DNA of 64,000 bases from Neocallimastix lanati (nom. inval.) (taxonomy: Eukaryota > Neocallimastigomycota > Neocallimastigomycetes > Neocallimastigales > Neocallimastigaceae), in contig JACVTC010000010.1 in the NCBI GenBank assembly GCA_016946835.1, positions 2,088,001 to 2,152,000 of the forward strand. Direction: 5' to 3'. The notes under the pieces were generated by a model. That model saw only the letters and a program-made list of their open reading frames with translations. It had not been told where the DNA came from and ran no database searches. The translations under genes and the position numbers were made by a program. Of this stretch, positions 10,970-22,595 are shown in pieces (position 1 is the stretch's first letter; every line of letters starts with the position of its first letter).

Positions 10970-12888
10970 AAACAAGATTTTTCTTGAAAATTTTGTTTGC
11001 GAAGAATAACATTTTATTTCCGTTGACATCTTTTGTGAGTACATCTGCAAGATTGTCTTCGGATTTGATATGTTGTAAAATAACATTATTATTTTCAACA
11101 TGTTCCTTGAAGAAATGGTAACTTACACGGATGTGTCTTAGTCTTTTTCCAATAGCGAAATTTTCGGCGGAGTATAGACTGGCTTTATTGTCACCATAGA
11201 GATTTATTTTGAATTCTTTGTTAAATAGTTCTTCAAGAATGTTTTTCAACCATAGGCCATTTGCGACGGCTTCCGATAATGCAACATATTCTGCTTCGGC
11301 AGTGGATCTTGAGACACATTGTTGTTGTCTTGACATCCATAAAACTGGTCCTGAAGCTAGGAAGTAGATATTTCCAGATGTAGATTTGCTATTGGTTAAA
11401 TCTCCAGCGAAGTCGGAGTCAGTATAGCCATTAAGATTTCCATCTCTTTTGTATTGTAGGTAATAGTCTTTGGTTTGGTTAATATATTTAAATATTTGTA
11501 GTACCTTTTTCCAATCAGTCATATTTGGATTTTTATTTTTTCTTGATGCTTTGTTTACTGCACAAGCAATATCAGGTCTTGTGCATTTTGCTAGATGTAT
11601 GAGAGAGCCTACTGCGCTTTGATAGATACTATTATCGAATGGTTCGTTGTTAATTTCTTTAATGTTTTCACCTACACAAGGAGTAGAGGATTTTTGATTT
11701 TCATTTATTTTGAATCTTTTTAAGATATCGTTAATATATTTCTTTTGTGAAATATTATATCCATATTCAGTAGGTTCAACAGTTATTCCAAGTATATGAT
11801 TTACTGGACTACATTTTGATATTTTAAATTTATTTTTAATTAGCTCAACAGTGGAGTTTATTTCTTTATCTAAGCCTGTAATAAGCATATCATCTACATA
11901 TAATGCAACAATGCAAGTAGTTTCTTTTTGGGAATTTGATTTTGAAAATAAGCATTGTTCACTTTTAAGTTGAGTAAAACCTATACTCTTCAGGAAATTA
12001 GAGATTGTTATATTCCACATTCTTCCTGCTTGTTTCAATCCATATAAGGCTTTGTTTAATTTCCAAAAACCGTGTTTATAGTTTGGATCTCCTTCTGGAA
12101 TTGTCATATAAATTTCTTCATTCAGAGGAGCATTTAGGTATGCGGCTTTGATGTCTAATTGTTGTATTTTCCATTTATGTAATGAAGCTATTGCGATGAC
12201 TAAGCGCATGCTTTCAACAGATAACATGGGAGAGTATGTTTTGTCATAACCAATACCTTCAATTTGTTTAAATCCTTTGATTACTAGTCTAGCCTTGTAT
12301 TTTTCAAGTTCTCCTTTATCGTTATATTTTTTTGTGAATACCCATTTGTATTCAATAGGTTTTCTTCCTTCAGGTAGCTTCTTTACTAAGGACATGGTTT
12401 TGTTGTTGTAGAGATTTTCAAGCTCGCTTGATATTGCTTCTATCCATTTATCCTTGTCAACACTAGTTACTGCTTCTAGGAATGTTTGCGGAGTATCTAA
12501 ATCAATACTATTAATTTGTTTATTTGTATCATTACTTGTTTTATTCGTTTCATTTTCAGTATTAATATTTTCATTTGATTTGTTAAAATTATCATTTTGT
12601 TTTATAGGAATATGATTATCGTTTAATGTTTGTTTTCCTAAATTAATTAAATGTTTAATTCTTTGTTTTTTATAAATATTATGATCTGTACTAGAGTCAT
12701 TCTCTCTCTTCCTTTTATTTAATAAATAATTAGAATTAACAATTGCAATGTATTTTGGAGTTGTTTTTGATGTTTCATTATTTAGTGCTTTTCTTTTCTC
12801 TAAAATTTTTGAGATTTTTGATTTTTGAATTCTAATCCTTTTTAATTTTTCTTTCAAAACTTTTCTTTTGTTAATGATTATCACTTTA
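10968..12888 (-). CDS. El-6 pol 3' segment: copia RT and RNase H
   Basis: Minus-strand frame carrying a basic linker (KRKRENDSSTDHN), then copia RT: PQTFLEAVTS, KWIEAISSELENLYNN, EYKWVFTKKY, KYKARLVIKGF, DIKAAYLNAPLNEEIY, LYGLKQAGRMWN and the catalytic ALYVDDMLITG. RNase H follows: YTDSDFAGD, CVSRSTAEAEYVALSEA, LYGDNKASL, HIRVSYHFFKEHV, ADVLTKD. The C-terminal NKIFKKNLV ends next to the polypurine tract. This is the enzyme half that copies the RNA. At 12888 the frame meets the El-7 LTR; residues read beyond that point come from the LTR and not from El-6. Confidence 0.92.
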
Positions 12889-13855
12889 TGTAAAATATTT
12901 AATAATTTGAATACGTATTTAAATGTAATGTAATGTAAATTATTGTGGATAAAAATGTTTTCCAAATTTTTAATATAAATTTAAATGTATTCCAAATTAT
13001 TAATTTAAATAATTTTCTCAAAAATTTATGACTAAATTATTTGGAGAATTTACGTAACAATTACTCAGTTGAATCACGAAACTTCATAAATTAAAAAATA
13101 ATTAGTCATTAATTAGTTAAATTAAAATAATTAAAGGAATATTGCCTTTTCCGTTTGTTTACAAAAACTTGCCGTTTTGTTTACTTGTCTTTTAAATTAT
13201 AGAAATTCTAAAAATAAAAATAGCAAGTTGTGGTTTAGTAAATTGGTTTTCACAACTTGGCAAAATTTAAATTAAATATATGGATAGAATATATTTAATC
13301 ATATAATTAATGAATTAAACTCTAAATTTTTCTTCATAGAAAATTTTAGAAAAATTAGATAGTTTTAAATAGGATTTATATTAAAATAATTCATAACATT
13401 TTATGTAATTTATTAAATAATGTAATTGATAATATAAAATAATATGTTTATATAATTTATTAAAATTTATTTTGATTTAAAATTTTATTTTGAAAAAGTA
13501 TAAAAAGAGTTAATTTTTCAACTATTGAACGATAGTTGGAAAATCGTATAGTAATAGGAAAATCTAAATTTTATTATTAGTTTCGTAACTATTATTAGAA
13601 TAGTTACTTTCTTATAAAACAATTATATTATAGTTTGTAAAACCTTAACTGCTAGTGGGAACTCCGGAAAGGACCCTGCGTTACCCAGTTAAGTGGTTGT
13701 TGAAAATTAGTTAATAAATAAAATAAATAAATAAAAGAAATTAAAAAAGAAAATAATTAATTAAATAATAGAGGTTTAAGATATAGTGTTATTAGTGTAG
13801 TAAAGTTAGTTTAGAATAGCCACAAACCTAGACTTGATAAGTATTTTATTTTACA
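12889..13855 (+). repeat. El-7 5' LTR
   Basis: 967 bp, TGTAAAATATT...TATTTTACA. It carries a TATA box (13499-13507) and the probable RNA start near 13534. A GC-richer patch near 13650 (CTAGTGGGAACTCCGG) lies in the presumptive R/U5. About one difference from 18746-19712. Confidence 0.95.
13499..13544 (+). promoter_or_regulatory. El-7 TATA box and presumed transcript start
   Basis: TATAAAAAG at 13499 preceded by GAAAAAG. About 35 bp downstream AGTTGGAAAAT (13534-13544) equals the reverse complement of the first 11 nt after the LTR. In Tf1-like elements the transcript begins with exactly such a self-primer, so I place the start near 13534. The spot also lies in an imperfect inverted repeat (TTTTTCAACTAT/ATAGTTGGAAAA, 13513-13543). 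Confidence 0.65.
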
Positions 13856-13866
13856 ATTTTCCAACT
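13856..13866 (+). other. El-7 self-priming PBS
   Basis: ATTTTCCAACT starts at the first base after the 5' LTR and is the perfect 11-nt complement of AGTTGGAAAAT at 13534-13544. There is no TGG tRNA-type PBS. It matches the self-primed mechanism known for Tf1 and its sushi/chromovirus relatives, where the RNA 5' end folds back and is cleaved to prime. Confidence 0.75.
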
Positions 13867-13935
13867 CTTTAGAATAGAAGTTTACCTTTGTGGCATTGTT
13901 AAGAAATAAGGAATAGTTAATATTTTTAGTTTTAG

Positions 13936-13972
<37 letters not shown>
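13936..13972 (+). repeat. Poly(A) tract in El-7 leader
   Basis: More than 30 consecutive A between the PBS and the gag start, preceded by TAGTTTTTTT. Low-complexity; its length is likely unstable. Confidence 0.9.
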
Positions 13973-13978
<6 letters not shown>

Positions 13979-14077
13979 GTTTAAAATTAGTAATAGTAAA
14001 TAAAGGTGGATTTAATAATTAGATATAGTATAGTATATAGTTTATTGTTTAGTAATAAAAATAGGTTTATAAATAGA

Positions 14078-17000
14078 ATGGAGTATTTGAGAATCAACAA
14101 CCAAGACCCAGGAGCTAGGAGAGACTTTGACGCAGTCTCTGAAGCCAGCTCCATGGAAGTAGAAAATGAGGCTGGTAATCACGTCAATACCAGGGCACGT
14201 CTCATTCCAAAACCTAAGGTATTTTCAGGAAAAAGGAACGAACTGTCAGCGTTTTTAGGCCAAATTTCAAGATATTTCAAATATAACTTAGAAGGTGAAG
14301 CAATTGAAGATGACGAATTCAAGATAGATGTAGTGAGCAGCTACTTAGATGGAACCGCTGCAGAATGGTATGCTGACTTGTGTAAAGAAGAAAGCCCCTT
14401 GCTCCAAAGTTACGATCTCTTTATAAATGCATTAAAAGAAAGATATAAAACCTGTGCCAGTACCGATGTAGCCAACAGTAGGATTACGAAGATAAAAAGC
14501 CACCATTATTGTTCTCTCGCCGAATACTGTGATCAGTTCGAAAAGGTAGCCAGAGACTCCTCCTTTAATGATGAAGCCAAGATTCACTTTTTTATTGATG
14601 GATTGCCAGCAAGAGCAAAAGAAAGAACAAGATTGATCTATCCCAGGATCAGGAAACTCAACGAACTAATTAATGTGGTATCTGCCAACGCTGAAGAAGA
14701 CCGTCGTGTTTTTGGAAATGACCCCATGGATGTAGACCAGAGAAGAATTAGACCTTTTAGCAGAAGTTTAGGAACAAGCCGCTACAGGACTAATTACCAA
14801 GATACCGAAAGAAATTATGGAATGCCGCCAGCAAATAAATTGTCAAGAATTAAGAAATGTTTTATATGCAACAGTACTAATCATTTGAAGTCTAACTGTC
14901 CTAAACAAAAGGAGAAAATTCGGAGAAGAGAAAAGGTATTACAGATAACTGTTAGTAAAAAGAGTTTATCTCACACCTACAATGTAGCTATCAAGTTCAG
15001 AGATGGATTAATCCTAAAGGCAATTTTAGATACCGGATCTGACATTAACTTAATTGATAGAAAAGTTGTTGACAGGTATGGTATTCCAATGCAACGTCTT
15101 CGTTATGAAAAGAATGTTTTAGGTATTAACGGAAATGGAATTATCCGCTATGAAACCATTCCTTTAACTATGGTTATGGGTCAGCATTCTGAAACTATTA
15201 ATTTTTACATTTATGATTTACCTGAAGGAATACCCATTATCCTTGGAAATCCATGGTTAAAGAAACACTGCCCAACAATTGAATTTGACCACGGAAATAT
15301 TAGATTCAGTTCTCAGTATTGTAAAAGAAACTGCTGTGCTACCGCCGAAGAAATTGCCAGAAGAGTTGAAGAAAAAAGAAGAAAAGAAGAAGAAGAACGC
15401 AGGAATAAAATCCAATTAGCAAAAGAAATTATTAATTATAAGGTTGAAAATAATAAAGATAATTGTATTAGATTAGATAATTATGATTTTAAAAGTAGTT
15501 TAGAGATTGAAAAAAATAAAGCATATATTCGTAAAGTATGTAGTAAAAAGGCTGTTATGAAAAAAGCCTTAGTTAAGAAAAATAAGAGTTTAAAAAGAAA
15601 AAATTTAAATAAAGATAAAATTGAAAATTATGTATTTTATTGTGTTTCAAAAAATGAAAGTAAAGATAAAGTTTTACGTGTTATTAGAGAAAAATGTGAA
15701 AATGTAAAAAGGAATACTAGTATTGATCGAGAAAAACAAGATAGAAATAAAATTAATATAAAAGATGAAGTTAAAGAAGAGATTCCAGAACAATATAAGG
15801 AATATAAAAGTGTATTTGATGAAAGAGAATGTGATAAATTACCTCCTCACCGGTTGTATGACTGTAAAATTAGATTAAAGGATGATGTTGACTTATTTTA
15901 TGGTCCTTTATATCCATTAACGGAGGAAGAACGTGAAGCTTTAAAAGAATATATCAAAGAAAATTTAGAAAAAGGCTTCATTAGACCTTCAACATCTCCT
16001 GCTGGTGCTCCAATTTTATTCGTTAGAAAAAAGGATGGAAGTTTAAGACTTTGTATCGATTATCGAAGACTTAATGAAAATACTATAAGGGACTCCTATC
16101 CACTCCATTTAATCACCGAGCTTTTTGACAGATTGAGAGAAGCTAAGTATTTTACTAAGTTAGATTTAAAATCAGCATATAATCTAGTAAGAATTCGTAA
16201 AGGAGATGAGTATAAAACCGCTTTCAGAACAAGATACGGTCATTATGAATACCGAGTAATGCCCTTTGGATTAAAGAATGCACCTGCTACTTTCCAACAC
16301 TTTATTAATGATGTATTAGGGGAATACTTAGATGAATTCGCTTTCGCTTATATTGATGATATACTTATATACTCAAACACCCTAGAAGAACATCGCGTGC
16401 ATGTGAAGAAGATTCTTAAACGTTTGCAAGAAAGTGGACTTTATGCAAAATTAAGTAAGTGTGAATTTGAAGTCCAGAAAACAACATTCTTGGGGCACGT
16501 AATATCCAATCAAGGAATTTCCATGGATCCGGATAAAGTTAAGTCTATCTTAGAATGGCCAATACCAACTACAGTCAAAGAAGTACAATCGTTTATAGGT
16601 TTATGCAACTACTATCGAAGATTCATCCCAAACTTTGCTAAAATTGCTAAGCCGTTACACAACTTAACAAGAAAAGATATTAAATATGAATGGACTGAAG
16701 AATGCTCCGTTGCATTCGAAACTTTGAAGAAACTTTTTACCATAGAACCTATTCTTGCCCATGCAGATCCAGAATTACCGTTTATAGTAGAGACAGATGC
16801 AAGTAATTTTGCAATTGGTGCCGTATTATCTCAAAGAAATAAGGATACAAATGAGTTACATCCAATCTGTTATTATTCTAGAGGTTTGTCCAAATCTGAA
16901 AGAAACTACCCTATTTATGACAAGGAACTTTTAGCTGTTAAGTGTGCATTACAAGAATGGAGACATTACCTTGAGGGTTCAAAACACCAGTTTACAATTT

Positions 17001-18712
17001 TCACAGATCACAAAAATCTTACTTTTCCTCGTAAGCCAGAACTTCTATCTCAACGACAAATTAGATGGAATTTATTTTTGTCACGATTCGATTATAAATT
17101 GCAATATAGACCAGGAAAAGAGGGTGGAAAACCAGATGCTTTTTCAAGAAGACCAGACTATGAAGATAAAGAAATTGAGGATGAAGAAGACTCAATCCCG
17201 TGTTTCGCTATCATGGACTTAGATAATAATTCATACCCTTCAATCCAAGGTCAACTAAAAGAGGAATTAATAAAGAATACAAAAGAGGATAAATTTATCC
17301 AGGAATTAATTAGCGTAAAGAAAGGAGTATCGACTACTAACAATAAATATAAAAGTAAAATGAAAGATTTCGAACTTGAGGAGGATGGATTACTTCTTTT
17401 TAAAGGACTTATCTTTGTTCCTAACAAGATGAAAGATATTATTATCGGTATCCACCATGATAATCCTGTGCAAGGCCACTTTGGAATTCTTAAAACTAAA
17501 GAAGTTATTAGTAGAAATTTTGTTTGGTTCAGAATGACGGATGATATCGTAAAGTACATTGCTTCTTGTAAGATTTGTTGTCAAGCTAAAGATGATCGTC
17601 ATAAACCATATGGATTACTTCAACCGCTCCCTACTCCAAAAAGACCATGGTCATATGTTTCAATGGATTTCATCACTGATTTACCTAAATCGAGAGACAA
17701 ATCAGTAATTATGGTTATAGTAGACAGATTAACTAAAATGGCTCATTTTATCCCATTTAGAAACCTTCCTACCGCTGTTATTGCTGCAGATGTTTTCTTT
17801 CGTAAAATCTTTCGCTTACACGGCCTTCCAGATGATATTGTTTCGGATAGGGGTTCTCAATTTACCTCGGAATTTTGGACACGATTATGCAGTCTATTAG
17901 ATATTCGTCAAAATTTGTCAACAGCACATCACCCTCAAACAGATGGTCAAACTGAACGAGTTAATGGTATATTAGAACAATTTTTAAGGTGCTATATTAA
18001 CAAAAGAAAAAATAACTGGATGGACATTCTTCCTTATGCTGAATTCGCATATAATAACACATTACAACAATCGACTAATCAGACACCATTCTTCTCAAAT
18101 TATGGTTTTAATCCAAAATTCAATCCAGTTATACCTGCTGATAGCAGAAGAACAAGTACCATTGACCATGTTGAACAAATAAGGAAAAACATGCAATTCC
18201 TCAAGAAAAATTTAGAAAAAGCTAAGGAAAGATATAAGAGATATGCAGATCACTTAAGAATTGTAGGACCAAAATTAAAAGTAGGTGATAAAGTTTGGTT
18301 AAAGCGTCCAGACTTACTTCCAAAAGGTCCTTCTAAATTGACTAACAGAAAACTTGGTCCTTTTAAAATTATTGAAAAAACAGGCCCTGTTTCTTATAAA
18401 TTAGAATTGCCTGATACTATTAAGTGTCATAATGTTTTCCATATTTCAAACCTAGAACCTTACAATGAAAGAGAATTTGATGAATCAAGTGCAAGTACTA
18501 ATACTCGAATTACTTCGATCGCTACTGATACTGAAGGAAAGGAACCTTTGAAGATTGTTGCCGCTAAAGTTGTTAACAATAAACCTCTTTACTTTATGTT
18601 ATGGAAAGGACTTCCAGCTACTGAATGCACTTGGTTGTCTGAAGAAGAAATCTCCGATCCTCAATTAGTTCAAGAGTTCAATAGAACTAATAGAGTTCCT
18701 TCGAGATTATAA
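14078..18712 (+). CDS. El-7 Gag-Pol polyprotein with C-terminal chromodomain
   Basis: The frame is open from 14006; I prefer the ATG at 14078 (MEYLRINNQDPGARRD) because the first 24 codons upstream are composition-like. Counting from 14006, the order is gag with capsid motifs (IPKPKVFSGKRNELSAFLGQ), CCHC knuckle CFICNSTNHLKSNC (about residue 285), retropepsin ILDTGSDINLI (about 342), a Lys-rich linker, RT with LDLKSAYNLVRI and YIDDILIYS (about 782), RNase H with VETDASNFAIGAVL, integrase HHCC (about 1150-1195) and DDE motifs (MDFITD, VSDRGSQFT, TDGQTERVNG), then a chromodomain (LYFMLWKGLPATECTW) at about 1530-1560. Single-frame Gag-Pol and chromodomain fit the Tf1/sushi chromoviruses. The chromodomain normally steers integration to marked chromatin. 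Confidence 0.96.
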   Translation: MEYLRINNQDPGARRDFDAVSEASSMEVENEAGNHVNTRARLIPKPKVFSGKRNELSAFLGQISRYFKYNLEGEAIEDDEFKIDVVSSYLDGTAAEWYADLCKEESPLLQSYDLFINALKERYKTCASTDVANSRITKIKSHHYCSLAEYCDQFEKVARDSSFNDEAKIHFFIDGLPARAKERTRLIYPRIRKLNELINVVSANAEEDRRVFGNDPMDVDQRRIRPFSRSLGTSRYRTNYQDTERNYGMPPANKLSRIKKCFICNSTNHLKSNCPKQKEKIRRREKVLQITVSKKSLSHTYNVAIKFRDGLILKAILDTGSDINLIDRKVVDRYGIPMQRLRYEKNVLGINGNGIIRYETIPLTMVMGQHSETINFYIYDLPEGIPIILGNPWLKKHCPTIEFDHGNIRFSSQYCKRNCCATAEEIARRVEEKRRKEEEERRNKIQLAKEIINYKVENNKDNCIRLDNYDFKSSLEIEKNKAYIRKVCSKKAVMKKALVKKNKSLKRKNLNKDKIENYVFYCVSKNESKDKVLRVIREKCENVKRNTSIDREKQDRNKINIKDEVKEEIPEQYKEYKSVFDERECDKLPPHRLYDCKIRLKDDVDLFYGPLYPLTEEEREALKEYIKENLEKGFIRPSTSPAGAPILFVRKKDGSLRLCIDYRRLNENTIRDSYPLHLITELFDRLREAKYFTKLDLKSAYNLVRIRKGDEYKTAFRTRYGHYEYRVMPFGLKNAPATFQHFINDVLGEYLDEFAFAYIDDILIYSNTLEEHRVHVKKILKRLQESGLYAKLSKCEFEVQKTTFLGHVISNQGISMDPDKVKSILEWPIPTTVKEVQSFIGLCNYYRRFIPNFAKIAKPLHNLTRKDIKYEWTEECSVAFETLKKLFTIEPILAHADPELPFIVETDASNFAIGAVLSQRNKDTNELHPICYYSRGLSKSERNYPIYDKELLAVKCALQEWRHYLEGSKHQFTIFTDHKNLTFPRKPELLSQRQIRWNLFLSRFDYKLQYRPGKEGGKPDAFSRRPDYEDKEIEDEEDSIPCFAIMDLDNNSYPSIQGQLKEELIKNTKEDKFIQELISVKKGVSTTNNKYKSKMKDFELEEDGLLLFKGLIFVPNKMKDIIIGIHHDNPVQGHFGILKTKEVISRNFVWFRMTDDIVKYIASCKICCQAKDDRHKPYGLLQPLPTPKRPWSYVSMDFITDLPKSRDKSVIMVIVDRLTKMAHFIPFRNLPTAVIAADVFFRKIFRLHGLPDDIVSDRGSQFTSEFWTRLCSLLDIRQNLSTAHHPQTDGQTERVNGILEQFLRCYINKRKNNWMDILPYAEFAYNNTLQQSTNQTPFFSNYGFNPKFNPVIPADSRRTSTIDHVEQIRKNMQFLKKNLEKAKERYKRYADHLRIVGPKLKVGDKVWLKRPDLLPKGPSKLTNRKLGPFKIIEKTGPVSYKLELPDTIKCHNVFHISNLEPYNEREFDESSASTNTRITSIATDTEGKEPLKIVAAKVVNNKPLYFMLWKGLPATECTWLSEEEISDPQLVQEFNRTNRVPSRL

Positions 18713-18745
18713 GTCGCTCAGGGGCTCGACTTAAACAGAGGGGCA
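18713..18745 (+). other. El-7 3' end with polypurine tract
   Basis: CAGAGGGGCA directly before the 3' LTR is the expected plus-strand primer. Confidence 0.75.
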
Positions 18746-19712
18746 TGTAAAATATTTAATAATTTGAATACGTATTTAAATGTAATGTAATGTAAATTAT
18801 TGTGGATAAAAATGTTTTCCAAATTTTTAATATAAATTTAAATGTATTCCAAATTATTAATTTAAATAATTTTCTCAAAAATTTATGACTAAATTATTTG
18901 GAGAATTTACGTAACAATTACTCAGTTGAATCACGAAACTTCATAAATTAAAAAATAATTAGTCATTAATTAGTTAAATTAAAATAATTAAAGGAATATT
19001 GCCTTTTCCGTTTGTTTACAAAAACTTGCCGTTTTGTTTACTTGTCTTTTAAATTATAGAAATTCTAAAAATAAAAATAGCAAGTTGTGGTTTAGTAAAT
19101 TGGTTTTCACAACTTGGCAAAATTTAAATTAAATATATGGATAGAATATATTTAATCATATAATTAATGAATTAAACTCTAAATTTTTCTTCATAGAAAA
19201 TTTTAGAAAAATTAGATAGTTTTAAATAGGATTTATATTAAAATAATTCATAACATTTTATGTAATTTATTAAATAATGTAATTGATAATATAAAATAAT
19301 ATGTTTATATAATTTATTAAAATTTATTTTGATTTAAAATTTTATTTTGAAAAAGTATAAAAAGAGTTAATTTTTCAACTATTGAACGATAGTTGGAAAA
19401 TCGTATAGTAATAGGAAAATCTAAATTTTATTATTAGTTTCGTAACTATTATTAGAATAGTTACTTTCTTATAAAACAATTATATTATAGTTTGTAAAAC
19501 CTTAACTGCTAGTGGGAACTCCGGAAAGGACCCTGCGTTACCCAGTTAAGTGGTTGTTGAAAATTAGTTAATAAATAAAATAAATAAATAAAAGAAATTA
19601 AAAAAGAAAATAATTAATTAAATAATAGAGGTTTAAGATATAGTGTTATTAGTGTAGTAAAGTTAGTTTAGAATAGCCACAAACCTAGACTTGATAAGTA
19701 CTTTATTTTACA
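18746..19712 (+). repeat. El-7 3' LTR
   Basis: 967 bp, about one base different from the 5' LTR; followed by the target duplicate CTTTA and then El-6 sequence. Confidence 0.95.
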
Positions 19713-22485
19713 CTTTAGAAGGCGTTTTTTCTCGCGGGGGTTCCCCCAAATGGCTCGCTGGTCGAGCTGTGAGGCGACTGCACAACGATACCGACGACAC
19801 CTGATCTGATCCGCGGGTTGTCGTCTCACTCTCTTCTTTTTTTGAAAATTTTGAAGTATTAATTGTGGCTTGATTTTTAATTTTCCTATTTTGATTAATG
19901 TTTTCAGGCATATGTAAATTATTTGAATTTGTGGCTTGAACTTTAATAATTATCTTTTTATTATTTTTATTTGACTGTTTTGCATTAGAAATATTCTTTG
20001 AATTATTTTGATAATTAATTGAAATATTAGAATTATTTATTGATTTTAAATTATTATTTGTATTGGAATTATTATTTGAGGAGTTATTATCATTATTTGA
20101 AAATATATTTGATTTTATATTTTTGTAAATTTCTGATAAAAGTTCTTCATTGTTATATTTATTTTTAATAAAATCTTTTAAATTTTTTGTTGCTTGTTTT
20201 AATTGTTTATTAACAATTTTATAATCATTAAATTTATTATTTTTATAATCACTAATAATACCATTATGCTTTAAATTATATTGCTTAATATCTGATTTCA
20301 TTTTATTGACAATATTTGAGTCACTGTTAAATATATATTTTATTTTATTTAAATTATTCGTTAAATTGTGATTCGAGATATTTGATTTAATTGTTGAATT
20401 ATTTGAATTCTTATATGAAGTATTGTTTGAGTTACTATTTGAAATAATATTTGAAGTATTATTTGATTTATTATTTGAGATATTATTTGAATTATTACTT
20501 GAGATATTGTTTGAATTATTAGTAGAAATATTTGATTCATAATTGTCGTTGTAAATTTTATTATTATTTAATGAGTTATTATTATCATTGTTTTGAGAAT
20601 ACTCATGAGAATCTTCACTTGAATAGTTACTGTCGTTGAAATTTGAAGTATTATTATTATTGAAATTTTGTTGAATTAAGAGTACATTTTGATTGTTGTT
20701 ACTTTGGTGATGAACGTTTGAATTATTTTCATTTGATTCATATTCTAAATCTTCGTCTTCATCTTCATCTTCTTCTGTGTTAAGTTCTTCAGGTGTGTAA
20801 TTTTCTTTATAATTTGTTTTGTTATTAAAATTAAAGTTTCCAGGGATATCCTCTTCGAATACGGCATCACGAACAATATGAGTTTTGCAATCATTAGTTC
20901 CAAAAATAACATATCCTGGAGAATGTTCATCATATCCTAAGAAAATTCCAGGTAATGTGTTATTATCAAATTTTGAGTTTTTAAGGGAAGCATCTACATA
21001 GTAGTATGCTCTGCATCCAAAAACACGAAGATTGTCAATATTCACTTCTTTATGGTAGTATAATTCATCAGGAATTTTAAATTTTATTGCTGTTCTTGGA
21101 GTCATATTATATATTTTCACTGCGGTTTTGACAGCGTCTTCCCAGAAATGGTAGCTTAACTTTGCTTGGTTTAATAATGCTTTTGTAGCATTTATTATTG
21201 TTCCATTTAATCTTTCAGCTCTTCCATTGCTTTGTGGGTTTCTTGGAACGGTAAGATTTCTTTGTATACCTGCTTTGTTGCAGATATCTATGAATTTTCT
21301 TGATGTATATTCTTTTCCATTGTCACTTTGTATTTTTGTTATTGTTAAATTTGATTCATTTGTCACCATTCGTATGAAATTTTCAAAAATTTCTGGAACT
21401 TCGGATTTTCTTTTTAGTAGATATATCCAACTTTTTCTTGTGAAGTCATCAAGGAAAGTTAAAATATATTTGAAATTATTCCTTGATTCTTTAAGAGGTC
21501 CAATAATGTCCGAGTGGATTAGTTCCAATGGCCTTGTACTTCTTGCATTTAAAGTTTTTCTGAAAGGTTCTTTTTTCAGCTTTGATATTTTGCAGCCAAT
21601 ACATAGAGTTTTGTTAATTGTGTGTCCATTTAGGAATTTAATAAGATTATTGTTATAGAAATGGCACAGTCTTTTATGCCATATACTTAAGGAGTATTGG
21701 TCTAGATTGCTACTTTGTAAACTGTATATTGTTTTATAGTTTCCTTGTTTATTATTAACGTAAATATTACAAATTTTGATTGAGTTTTCTTTTTCTATGC
21801 ATAAAAGTTGACCATTCAATTTCGCTAATCTAAAGTATGCATTGTTATCAATAATGATAACATCAGCTAAGTATTGTCTTTTAAGATCGTTGAATGATAT
21901 TAATGTTTTATTTTCATTAATATCTTCTGAATATAATACATTTTTTATTATGAAGTAAATATTATTGATGTATCCCGTAAGATCTCCAATTTTTGAAACT
22001 TGTACTATTTCTTTTTCCTTTGTTGGTAGTATCATATTAGTATGATAATCTCTAACATTACATAGATTTTTTAATGATCCCGTGATATTTGAAGATGCTC
22101 CAGAATCTATGGATATTACATATCCATTATTATAATCTGGATGACATTTATGATTGTTGATGAATTCATATATAGTTTTTCTATTTAGGTCGTTTGTAAT
22201 TATGTTTGGAATCATAGGTGGAAGTGGACTATCATGAGGTTTTACTAATTTATTTTTACCAATAAGGTTTAATTCTAGATTATTATTATTTTCTATGTTA
22301 TTGATTATTATATCACGTGAATCCATAATTTTATTTGATATATATGATTTATGTTCATCATGAATTGATTCATTTGAAATATTATAGTTGATTGGATTTG
22401 TTTTAGGTTTGTTATAGTCCCCTAAATAATTGATTATTAAATCATTTGATTCATAAGAGTTATTCATTGGTGGTTCAGGAGACAT
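19713..22485 (-). CDS. El-6 pol 5' segment: copia protease and integrase
   Basis: The first Met available is at 22485. The domains are protease with IDSGASSNITGS (about residue 126), a GAG-pre-integrase zinc region (WHKRLCHF...CIGCK, about 268-297), integrase core with HSDIIGPL, QSDNGKEYTS and NGRAERLNG (about 326-424), and the GIFLGYDE segment typical of copia. A roughly 300-residue Asn-rich stretch (NNSN runs) follows. The last 40 residues are encoded by an unusually GC-rich patch. It would process Gag and integrate the DNA copy; El-7 has split it from the RT half. Confidence 0.92.
19718..19838 (-). other. GC-rich patch inside El-6 pol
   Basis: About 120 bp with well over 50% G+C (contains CTCGCGGGGGTTCCCCC and GATCCGCGGGTTG) in surroundings of about 20-25%. 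It is in frame with El-6 pol and begins next to the El-7 insertion. Not a recognised domain; see findings. Confidence 0.8.
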
Positions 22486-22595
22486 GTCATATGGATTTTC
22501 TCCATCTAGTCAGATATTCTTTTCATGGGTTTCTTGAGATTCATCATAGTCACTGAGGGCATCAATGATTTCTAGGTTGTTGATTGTATTTTTGG

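Larger units (their letters stand above)
12889..19712 (+). mobile_element. El-7: chromodomain Ty3/gypsy (Tf1/sushi-like), looks whole
   Basis: Two 967-bp LTRs (12889-13855, 18746-19712; TG...CA) differ by about one base, with a 5-bp target duplication CTTTA at 12884-12888 and 19713-19717. Inside are a self-complementary PBS, one long gag-pol frame ending in a chromodomain, and a polypurine tract. No break is evident. It is the youngest insertion in the window, sitting in opposite orientation inside El-6 pol. Confidence 0.97.
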
